Shown: positions 27,197 to 35,052 of the stretch, piece after piece | Layout: the number at the start of each line of letters is the position of its first letter | How positions within the stretch are numbered: position 1 is the first letter of the stretch | Source: Rhodospirillaceae bacterium SYSU D60007 | GTDB lineage: Bacteria; Pseudomonadota; Alphaproteobacteria; Reyranellales; Reyranellaceae | Reading direction: 5' to 3' | DNA length: 64,000 nucleotides | NCBI GenBank assembly: GCA_003574685.1 | Contig: QOCQ01000004.1 | Coordinates: forward strand, 62,001-126,000 | Notes under the pieces: generated by a model | What the model saw: only the letters and a program-made list of their open reading frames with translations | Told to the model about the DNA's origin: nothing | The model's database searches: none | Made by a program: the position numbers and the translations under genes

Positions 27197-27790
27197 ATGG
27201 CCACCATCGCCTGCACACTGACCGACGCTATGCTACTTACTCTGCCCTCTCGCACGGATTCGGATGCCGCTGACACCCGCGCCGATGCAGCCAGTGATGT
27301 CGCGCGGGAGTTGCCGCGGCATTTGCCTGCGCTGCGGCGCTACGCACGGGCGCTGACCGGCGATATCACGGCCGCCGACGATCTCGTCCAGGATTGTTGC
27401 GAACGGGCACTCTCACGCGCGCATCTCTGGCAGCGGCCCGGCAACATGCGCGCCTGGCTGTTCACGATCATGCACAATCTCAACGCCAATAACCGTCGGC
27501 GCGCAGCCGTGCGCCCGCGGCTGGCGTCAATGGATGGCATACCCGAACCGTCATGGCCGGCAGGCCAGCTCGAACGCCTCGCCGCCAATCAGACCCTGGC
27601 GGCGATGGGCAAGCTGTCCGCCGATCACAGGGAAGTCCTGATTCTCATCGCCATCGAGGGCATGCCCTATGCCGAGGCGGCCGAACTGCTGGGCGTGCCA
27701 GCCGGTACCGTGATGTCACGCCTGTCCCGCGCGCGTGACCACCTGCGGCAACTGACCGGCGAGGAGTCGCGATCACGTACCAGCAAGTGA
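27197..27790 (+). CDS. ECF-type RNA polymerase sigma factor
   Basis: 197 residues. Region 2 (LPALRRYARALTGDITAADD, LVQDCCERALSRAHLWQRPG, AWLFTIMHNLNANNRRR) and region 4 (LAAMGKLSADHREVLILIAI, EGMPYAEAAELLGVPAGTVM, SRLSRARDHLRQLTG) are both clear, with the usual linker between. The ATG at 27197 follows an AGGAGG-like site; the first 35 residues are extra compared with short ECF factors. No anti-sigma factor gene is adjacent: the next gene, bcp, is convergent. A link to oxidative stress is only suggested by that neighbour. Confidence 0.92.
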   Translation: MATIACTLTDAMLLTLPSRTDSDAADTRADAASDVARELPRHLPALRRYARALTGDITAADDLVQDCCERALSRAHLWQRPGNMRAWLFTIMHNLNANNRRRAAVRPRLASMDGIPEPSWPAGQLERLAANQTLAAMGKLSADHREVLILIAIEGMPYAEAAELLGVPAGTVMSRLSRARDHLRQLTGEESRSRTSK

Positions 27791-27811
27791 GGGAAGCAGC
27801 ACGGCGCAGCA

Positions 27812-28276
27812 TCACAGTGACTTGGCCGCGCCTAGCACCTCCTCGACGTGGCCGGGAACCTTCACCTTGCGCCAGACCTTGCGAACCGTGCCGGTCCCGT
27901 CGATCAGGAAGGTGGCGCGGTCGATGCCCATGTACTTGCGCCCGTACATGCTCTTCTCGATCCAGGTGCCGTACTTTTCGCAAATTTTGCCGTCAGCGTC
28001 CGATACCAGCGTGAAGGGCAGCTCGTACTTCGCCTTGAACTTGTCATGGCTGGCCACGCTGTCCTTCGACACGCCGATGACGGTGGCCCTTGTTTTGGAG
28101 AAATCGGGCAGGCTGTCACGGAACCCGCAGGCCTCCTTCGTGCATCCTGTCGTATCGTCCTTGGGATAGAAATAAAGGATCACCGTCTTGCCCTTGAGGT
28201 CCGACAGTTTGAGCTTGCCGCCGCCGTCGATAGCCGCCGTGAAATCGGGTGCTTTCTTGCCTTCCTCGACGCTCAT
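27812..28276 (-). CDS. bcp: Thioredoxin-dependent peroxiredoxin of the BCP/PrxQ type
   Basis: 154 residues, MSVEEGKKAPDFTAAIDGGG. The peroxidatic Cys45 and resolving Cys50 lie in DDTTGCTKEACGFRD, the spacing of atypical 2-Cys PrxQ enzymes; FYPKD and the Arg in WRKVKVPGHVEEVL are conserved. It reduces hydroperoxides in the cytoplasm using thioredoxin. Its ATG overlaps the stop of glnE (ATGA), so the two are translationally coupled, an arrangement familiar in Alphaproteobacteria. Confidence 0.96.
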   Translation of the reverse strand: MSVEEGKKAPDFTAAIDGGGKLKLSDLKGKTVILYFYPKDDTTGCTKEACGFRDSLPDFSKTRATVIGVSKDSVASHDKFKAKYELPFTLVSDADGKICEKYGTWIEKSMYGRKYMGIDRATFLIDGTGTVRKVWRKVKVPGHVEEVLGAAKSL

Positions 28277-31239
28277 GCCCTCTCCTCCAATGCCGGTGCC
28301 TCCGGCAATGCGGCCGCCGGCTTCCCGATAATCGCTTCGTATACCTCAAACGCCGCTCGGGCGGCGTCGATTACCTGCCGCTTGAGGGCGTCGATATCCT
28401 CGACGCCTGCCGCCTTCGCCAGCAGGCGGCGCAGGCCCTCGGGCGCCGTGGTTTCGTCGAACTCGGCTTCTGGTCCGTCAAGGGCCAGCCGCATCAGGCC
28501 TTGCAGGTCGGTAAACAGGCGGTAGGTCCGCGTCAGGGTCGTGGCCTGATCGAGCTCGATAAGCTGCGCCTCGGCCAGCCGCGCCAGCGCGTCGGCAGGG
28601 TCGGGGCAGAGGATTTCAGGATGGATCGCGCTGTGCCGCAGGCAGAGATACTGAACGACAAAATCGACATCGAACAGCCCGCCACGCACCAGCTTGAAAT
28701 CCCAGGCGCCCTTGGGCGGCCGGTGAGTGGCGACGCGGGCGCGCATGTCGGCAACGTCCCGCAAAAGCCCGTCGGGGTCGCGCGCATGTCGCAATGTGGT
28801 CTGGATCGCCGCCTCGACGGGGACACGCATGCCTGCGGGAGCCGCGACGACCCGCGCACGGCAGAGTGCCATGTGTTCCCATGTCCAGGCCTGTTCTGCC
28901 TGGTAGGTCGCGAACGCGGCAAGCGAGCAGGCGATGGGCCCGGCATTGCCTGATGGCCGCAGGCGCATGTCGACCTCGTAAAGCGCGCCGTCATTGGTCT
29001 GCACCGTTAGCGCGTTCAGGATCCGCTGGCTGAGGCGTGTGTAGTACTGGATCGGCGGCAAGGGGCGCGGACCATCCGACTGCTCTATGGCCGCGGGTAC
29101 GTCGTAGACGAACATCAGATCGAGATCCGATGTCGCGGTCATCTCGCGGCTGCCCAGCTTGCCCATAGCGACGATTGCCATGCGAGGACCGTTGAAGCCG
29201 CCATGCTGGCGGGCAAACAGCGACTCGACGCGCGCCGACAGTTGGGCGACGACAGCGCTTGCCACGTCGCTGTAGGCCCGCGCTGCCTCGCGCGGACTGA
29301 CGGCGCCTGTCAGCAGGTGCACGCCGACCTGGAAGCGCCGGTCATTGGTCCAGCGCCGCGCGAAATCAAGCAGGTCCTGCTCGTCGGCAGCACGATCAAG
29401 CACACGCTCAAGGTCGGCCGACAGCGCATCGGTGTCGGGTAGCGGCGCTAGGAAATCGGCGGACAGGACGCCGTCGAGCAGAATGGGTCGCCGAGCGAGA
29501 TGACTGGCGATGCGCGGGGCGCTACCCATGATTTGCGCCACCAGGTCAAGCAGTGACGGGTTGGACTTGAAGAGCGAGAAGAGCTGGACGCCTGCCGGAA
29601 GGTTGGCCAGCAGCGTGTCGAAGCGCAACAGCGCCTGGTCGGGGGCCACGGTGGCCGCCAGCGCCTTCAGCAGCGCCGGCATCAGCTCGGTAAGCAGCTC
29701 GCGCGCCCGCGCCGTCTGCGTCGCCCGGTACCGGCCGTGATGCCAGCGGCTCACCACTTCCCAGGCGACGCTGGTTTGCCGGAAACCGAGATCGACCAGC
29801 GTCCGTTCGGTGTCGGGATCGGGTTCCGTGCCCGTGAAGACGAGGTTGCCGGCACCTGGCGCGGCGGCAAGAGTCGGGGCGTCTTCGAAGAGCCGCGCGT
29901 AGTGGCTTTCGACGGTCCGGAAAGTCTGCAGGAGATCGGCCGGGAAACGCGCCGCGTCGTCGTAGCCCATGAAGGTTGCAAGGGCGGCGAGGCCCGCGTC
30001 GGTGACAGGCAGAACATGCGTCTGCTTGTCATCGATCATCTGCAGACGATGCTCGACCCGGCGCAGAAAGCGATAGCATTCGGCCAGCTCTCGAGCCACG
30101 TCGTGCTGAATCAGCCCCGCCTCTGCCAGCGCTTCCAAGCCTTCGACGGTGCCGCGCACGCGCAGCCCGGGATTGCGGCCGCCATAGATCAGTTGCTGGG
30201 TCTGGACGAAGAACTCGATTTCGCGGATGCCGCCGCGGCCCAGCTTCACGTTGTGGCCGGCGATACGCACTGCACCGGTCCCGCGGTGAGCGTCGATCTG
30301 CCGCTTGATGGAGTGGATGTCGTGGATGGCGGCGAAATCGAGATGCTTGCGCCAGACGTAGGGGCGCAGCATGCGCAGAAAGGCTTCGCCCACGGCGATA
30401 TTGCCGGCCACCGGGCGCGCCTTGATCATCGCAGCGCGTTCCCAGTTCTGCCCGACGCTTTCGTAGTAGGTTTCCGCCGCGATGGTCGAGATCGCCAGTG
30501 GCGTGGAGCCCGGATCCGGCCGCAGCCGCAGGTCCGTGCGGAAGACATACCCATCGGCGGTGATTTCGCTCATGGTGCTGACCAGCGCCCGGGTCGCGCG
30601 CACCATCTTGCTGCCCAGCGCATCATCGCCGGCGACGGCGGGTCGTTCACGGTCGTACAGCACGATCAGGTCGATGTCGCTGGAGTAGTTGAGCTCGACG
30701 CCGCCGAGCTTGCCCATCCCCAGGACCGTCAGCCCGGCGGCTGCGGGGTCGCCGCCAAGCTGCAACTGGCCGGCCGCTTCCAGATCAAGCAGCGCCCGGT
30801 CGGTGGCCAGCCGTAGGGCCTGCTCGGCAAACTCGGTGAGGGCGCGCGTGACGCGCGCCAGCGGCCAGACGCCGGCCATGTCGGCGACACCGGTTACCAG
30901 TGCCACGCGTCGCCTGGCACGCCGCAAGGCTGCACGCAGCGAAGTAGTATCCGCGACCGATTCCAGGCCTGCGACAGCGTTGGCAAGGGCCTTCTCGGGT
31001 CCCTCGTGCCATAAAAGGGCCGTGAAGGCCGGGTCTGACAGGGCCAGCTCCGAAAGAAAGGGGCTGTTGCCGAACAATGCGTCGAGCAGGGCCGCACCCG
31101 GGCCGCCGGCTTCCAGGGCGTGGATGACGTGGGTGTGGCCGGATCGATCCGCGTGCTCGCGCCAGCGCTCGCGGCAGGTCCGCAGTCGTTCGCCGTCGTG
31201 AGGGCGGGGGAAGCCGGCAACCGGCCAGGGGAATGTCAT
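28273..31239 (-). CDS. glnE: Bifunctional glutamine synthetase adenylyltransferase/adenylyl-removing enzyme
   Basis: 988 residues from the ATG at 31239 (MTFPWPVAGFPRPHDGERLR); an ATG at 31314 would add 25 residues, and neither has a clear ribosome site. Two nucleotidyltransferase domains are visible: N-terminal (GMGKLGGVELNYSSDIDLIV; deadenylylation) and C-terminal (AMGKLGSREMTATSDLDLMF; adenylylation), each followed by its helical GlnD_UR-like domain. In response to PII status it switches glutamine synthetase off or on. Downstream bcp overlaps by four bases. It diverges from the AsmA-like gene. Confidence 0.96.
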   Translation of the reverse strand: MTFPWPVAGFPRPHDGERLRTCRERWREHADRSGHTHVIHALEAGGPGAALLDALFGNSPFLSELALSDPAFTALLWHEGPEKALANAVAGLESVADTTSLRAALRRARRRVALVTGVADMAGVWPLARVTRALTEFAEQALRLATDRALLDLEAAGQLQLGGDPAAAGLTVLGMGKLGGVELNYSSDIDLIVLYDRERPAVAGDDALGSKMVRATRALVSTMSEITADGYVFRTDLRLRPDPGSTPLAISTIAAETYYESVGQNWERAAMIKARPVAGNIAVGEAFLRMLRPYVWRKHLDFAAIHDIHSIKRQIDAHRGTGAVRIAGHNVKLGRGGIREIEFFVQTQQLIYGGRNPGLRVRGTVEGLEALAEAGLIQHDVARELAECYRFLRRVEHRLQMIDDKQTHVLPVTDAGLAALATFMGYDDAARFPADLLQTFRTVESHYARLFEDAPTLAAAPGAGNLVFTGTEPDPDTERTLVDLGFRQTSVAWEVVSRWHHGRYRATQTARARELLTELMPALLKALAATVAPDQALLRFDTLLANLPAGVQLFSLFKSNPSLLDLVAQIMGSAPRIASHLARRPILLDGVLSADFLAPLPDTDALSADLERVLDRAADEQDLLDFARRWTNDRRFQVGVHLLTGAVSPREAARAYSDVASAVVAQLSARVESLFARQHGGFNGPRMAIVAMGKLGSREMTATSDLDLMFVYDVPAAIEQSDGPRPLPPIQYYTRLSQRILNALTVQTNDGALYEVDMRLRPSGNAGPIACSLAAFATYQAEQAWTWEHMALCRARVVAAPAGMRVPVEAAIQTTLRHARDPDGLLRDVADMRARVATHRPPKGAWDFKLVRGGLFDVDFVVQYLCLRHSAIHPEILCPDPADALARLAEAQLIELDQATTLTRTYRLFTDLQGLMRLALDGPEAEFDETTAPEGLRRLLAKAAGVEDIDALKRQVIDAARAAFEVYEAIIGKPAAALPEAPALEERA

Positions 31240-31331
31240 CGGCGAGACTGAGGAGATATGCTGCGCTTCAAGACCAGCCTGTGCGCCACAGGTATGTCGC
31301 GTCAAGGTCTGCATGAAGGGGCCGTTCCGGC

Positions 31332-34300
31332 ATGACGCGCGTCCGCTTCGCCGTTCGCCTGCTGCGGTGGGCCGGAGCCGCCGTGCTTGGACTTGCGGTG
31401 CTCATCATGCTGGCGCTGTGGCGCCTGTCGATGGGGCCGGTGGATCTGGATTTCGCGCGCGCCTACACCAGCCGCTCGTTTGACACGCCGGAAGGGCCCG
31501 TGTCGCTGGAGGCCCGCCGCGTGTCGCTGGTCTGGGGAGGCTGGCAGGAGCCGGTACAGCTCGTCCTCTCTGATATTGCTGCCACCGATCGCAGCGGCGT
31601 GCGGGTGGCCACCGTGCCCGCGGTCGTGATCAACCTCAGCCTCCGGTCGCTCGCCGGCGGCGCCCTGCAGCCCACCGAGATCGACATCGACAACGTACGT
31701 CTTGACGTCGTGATCACCCGCGAGGGTCTGCTCGAAACCTTCCTGCCCCAGGAGGAGGGCTCGGCGTCGCGCATGCTGCCGGTGCTGCTGGAGCAGCTTC
31801 TGAACGAGCCCGACAGAAACCATCCGCTGGGCCTGTTGAGCCAGGTCCGCATCCATTCGGCCCGCGTGCGCATTGAGGACCGGGCCACCGGCTTCGTGTG
31901 GGACGCCCCGTCGGCCCGCGCCACCATGGTGCGCGACAAGGCCGGCGTGCGTATTCAGGGCGCACTGACGGTCCAGGCCGGTGGTCACAGCGCGGATTTT
32001 CAGCTCTCGGCCTTTTACGGCCGTTCACGCGAGCAGCTCGACATCAACCTGCGCGGCCAGAACCTGAGGCCGTCCGCTTTTGCCGCAGCCGCGCCGCAGC
32101 TCGCGCCGCTTGCCGAGATCGATTTGCCAATGGAGGGCACGATCCGGCTGACCGCATCCGGCAACGGTGCGATCCGCCAGGTTTCTCTCGAGCTTCAGGG
32201 TGGGGCCGGGCGGATAGGCGTGCCAGGTGTACTGACTCCGGCCCGCGCGGTCGATCGTGCGGCGCTGCGGTTGTCGTTCGCGCCGGCCGAGAACCGTGTT
32301 CGGGTCGAAGAGTTCAGCGTCGATTTCCAGGGGCCGCAGGCCGACCTCACCGGCATTCTCGAACTCAAGGACCGCAACTTCCGCTTTGAAGGAAACGCCC
32401 GGATCAAGGACGTGCCGATCGCGCGGCTGTCCGAGTTCTGGCTTGAGCCGTTGGCACCGGGTGGCCGCCGCTGGACTTTGGCCAACATCTCGGACGGCCG
32501 CCTTGCATCCGCCGCGCTCGATTTCGCCGTCGTTGGCGATTTCGATCATGCCGACAACCTGAAGGTCGAGCGGTCGCTGGCGGACTTGCGCTATGAAAAT
32601 CTGACGGTGCGCTATCTCGATCCGCTGCCGCCGCTGAAGGGTGTCTCCGGTACGGCCACGTTCGACGGCAAGATCATGCGCTTCAACGTCGCGTCGGGCC
32701 AGGCCGATGCTTTGACGCTGGATGGTGCGCGCGTCGACATTCTTGGCCTTGAGGGGCCCGACAATCACCGCGCCGATATGGAAGTGCGGATGCGCGCGAC
32801 GGCGCCGGATGCGATGGCTTTTCTGGCGCATCCGAAGATCGGCCTGCGCAAGGATTTGCTGTTCAACCCCAAGCGCGTCGCGGGAGACGTGGTCATCGCG
32901 TTGCGCCTGAAGCTGCCGCTGAACCGCGACGTGGCCATGAGCGAAGTCGAGTACTCCGCTGTTGCCGATATCGAGCGCTTTGCGCTGCAGAATGCCGTCG
33001 CCGGCCTGAACCTGACTGATGCTGCAGCCCGGCTCGAAGTTGACGGAGAGGAGCTGAAGGTTTCAGGCCGCGGCAAGGTGGAAGGACAGACGCTGGAAAT
33101 CCAGTGGCGCGAGCTGTTCGGGCAGAAGGTGTCGTTTCGCCGGCGCTACGAAGTGAAGGGGCCGGTGTCGCAGGCGACCCTTGCGAAGGCGGGACTGTCG
33201 GCATTGTCGGACTATTCTTCGGGCACCATCCTGTTTGCGCCGCTTGTCTATCAGGTGCCGGCAGCCGGGCCCCCCGAACTCACCATCAAGGCCAATCTCA
33301 AGGAGGCGCGCCTTTCAATCCCCGAACTCAAATGGGAGAAAGCCGCCGGCAGCGATGGCCAGGCCACGGTCAGCGCCCGGTTTGGCGCCGGACCGGTGCC
33401 ACGGATAACCGAGTTTGACATTCGGGCCGACGATCTGGCCGCCGCGGGCCGCCTCGAACTGCAGCCACCGGATGGCAACCTCCAGCGGGTCACGCTGACG
33501 CGCTTCAGGCTCGGACCTACCGATGTTGCCGGCGAGATTCGGAACACCGGGAATGGTTACGCAATTGTTGTGCGGGGTGCGGCGCTGGACGTGGCGCGAT
33601 TCCTTGAAGACGAAAAGCCGGGCCGAAACGAGCCGGTTTCGCCCGCGCCGCCACTGGGCGGGCCGGTCCTGTCCATCACGGTCGATGTCGGACAATTGCT
33701 GTTCAAGCGGGGCGGCTGGTCGGCGGTGAAAGGAAGCCTGACGCGCCAGGGCGATCGTGTCCTTGCTGCCGACCTTCAGTTCACGGGTGCAACAGCCGGG
33801 CCTAGTCGCCTGATCGTGAGGCCGCAGGCAGGCGGCCGGCAGGTGGCGTTGCAATCGCCCGACACGGGCAGTCTCCTGCAGACGGCCGGCTGGCTCGACG
33901 GACTCGTCGGCGGCGAGCTGGACGTCGTGATGCAGCTTGATGATACGAAGCCCGGTTCGCCATTGACCTCGCGCGTGGAGATGCGCCGCTTCCGCCTCGT
34001 ATCCGTGCCGCCGGTGCCTGGCCGGGATGTGGCGAACCTGAACGCTGTTGTCGAGCAGATCGGGAAGGCGGGAAATGCCGGACAGGTTTTTGACAAGTTG
34101 GAAGCGCGCATCGACAAGAACGGCAATACGCTGATCATCCGCAACGCGCGCGCCAGCGGCGATTCGGTAGGCATCACCGCTCGGGGTACGTATCGGCTTG
34201 ATACCGACGAGATCTGTCTGGGCGGCGCGGTAACCCCGGCCTACGTGCTCAACGCCTTCCTGTCGAACATCCCGATTATCGGCTGGATCCTGACCGGCGG

Positions 34301-34511
34301 TGAGGGGCGGGGCTTGTTTGCCATCAACTACAGCGTCCGTGGACCGATCGACAACCCAAAGGGTGACGTGGACGCCGCCACCGCCATCACACCCGGCTTC
34401 CTGCGGCGCATGATGGAGGGAACATGCGGCATCAACCAGGAAGCGCCCGAGGGCTCAAGGACACCTCAGCGTTCGCTGGAGGAGCGGCAGCAGGACCGTA
34501 TCGGTCACTGA
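31332..34511 (+). CDS. Large AsmA/YhdP-like envelope protein
   Basis: 1059 residues with one N-terminal transmembrane helix (AGAAVLGLAVLIMLALWRLS) and a long beta-rich periplasmic part. The pattern of a DUF3971-like middle (NLTVRYLDPLPPLKGVSGTA) and an AsmA_2-like C-terminal region (GNTLIIRNARASGDSVGITA, then AYVLNAFLSNIPIIGWILTG) fits the YhdP/TamB/AsmA bridge-protein group, which moves phospholipids between the inner and outer membranes. No enzyme motifs. Residues after about 1020 are polar and probably disordered. GAAGGGG lies about ten bases before the ATG. Confidence 0.88.
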   Translation: MTRVRFAVRLLRWAGAAVLGLAVLIMLALWRLSMGPVDLDFARAYTSRSFDTPEGPVSLEARRVSLVWGGWQEPVQLVLSDIAATDRSGVRVATVPAVVINLSLRSLAGGALQPTEIDIDNVRLDVVITREGLLETFLPQEEGSASRMLPVLLEQLLNEPDRNHPLGLLSQVRIHSARVRIEDRATGFVWDAPSARATMVRDKAGVRIQGALTVQAGGHSADFQLSAFYGRSREQLDINLRGQNLRPSAFAAAAPQLAPLAEIDLPMEGTIRLTASGNGAIRQVSLELQGGAGRIGVPGVLTPARAVDRAALRLSFAPAENRVRVEEFSVDFQGPQADLTGILELKDRNFRFEGNARIKDVPIARLSEFWLEPLAPGGRRWTLANISDGRLASAALDFAVVGDFDHADNLKVERSLADLRYENLTVRYLDPLPPLKGVSGTATFDGKIMRFNVASGQADALTLDGARVDILGLEGPDNHRADMEVRMRATAPDAMAFLAHPKIGLRKDLLFNPKRVAGDVVIALRLKLPLNRDVAMSEVEYSAVADIERFALQNAVAGLNLTDAAARLEVDGEELKVSGRGKVEGQTLEIQWRELFGQKVSFRRRYEVKGPVSQATLAKAGLSALSDYSSGTILFAPLVYQVPAAGPPELTIKANLKEARLSIPELKWEKAAGSDGQATVSARFGAGPVPRITEFDIRADDLAAAGRLELQPPDGNLQRVTLTRFRLGPTDVAGEIRNTGNGYAIVVRGAALDVARFLEDEKPGRNEPVSPAPPLGGPVLSITVDVGQLLFKRGGWSAVKGSLTRQGDRVLAADLQFTGATAGPSRLIVRPQAGGRQVALQSPDTGSLLQTAGWLDGLVGGELDVVMQLDDTKPGSPLTSRVEMRRFRLVSVPPVPGRDVANLNAVVEQIGKAGNAGQVFDKLEARIDKNGNTLIIRNARASGDSVGITARGTYRLDTDEICLGGAVTPAYVLNAFLSNIPIIGWILTGGEGRGLFAINYSVRGPIDNPKGDVDAATAITPGFLRRMMEGTCGINQEAPEGSRTPQRSLEERQQDRIGH

Positions 34512-34513
34512 GG

Positions 34514-34918
34514 TCAGGGGCTCGTGCCCCGGCGGACCGTCGAGGAGTGCTGGATGGTGGGCACCGGCAAGACACCCAGGGACCAGATGCCATTGTCGCT
34601 GGCGTCGTAGCTGAGCATCACCTGATAGCGCGAAGGATCACCGGCAGCGGCGATCACGTTGACTGTTAGCCGCTCGCGGCGCAGCAACGGATAGGCATCG
34701 ATAGTCGTGTCCACGGTGCTGACCGCGATGGTCTGGCGTTCGCCGGCGGTGGTTGCCGCAACCGTGGCCCGCGCCGTTTCCATCGTGAGCTGCCGCACGT
34801 GGTGGAATACGGCGTGGTAGTAGCCATGAACCAGGATCAGGCCGAGCACGAGTGCCAAAACGGGCGCGACCAGAACGACCTTGAGCAGGCTGGGAACGTT
34901 CGGTGCAGAGGCTGGCAT
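34514..34918 (-). CDS. Uncharacterised single-pass membrane protein
   Basis: 134 residues from the ATG at 34918; a TTG at 34939 would add seven. One N-terminal transmembrane helix (VVLVAPVLALVLGLILVHGY) is followed by about 95 residues with predicted beta strands (ERLTVNVIAAAGDPSRYQVM). I recognise no family. It is convergent with the AsmA-like gene (2-bp gap) and divergent from valS across 134 bp. Reality as a gene is supported by the clear hydrophobic helix and by filling an otherwise empty 540-bp space. Confidence 0.6.
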   Translation of the reverse strand: MPASAPNVPSLLKVVLVAPVLALVLGLILVHGYYHAVFHHVRQLTMETARATVAATTAGERQTIAVSTVDTTIDAYPLLRRERLTVNVIAAAGDPSRYQVMLSYDASDNGIWSLGVLPVPTIQHSSTVRRGTSP

Positions 34919-35052
34919 GATCCGATCGTTTGCCGGCAATACCTGAAATGTATGTCACAAAACGTCGCAACGCAATGCCAATTCATCAACGAGCGAAAAG
35001 TCAGCCGTGGCGGGTTTTGTGTTATACGGCCGGTCCGTTTGCGGGACCTGAC

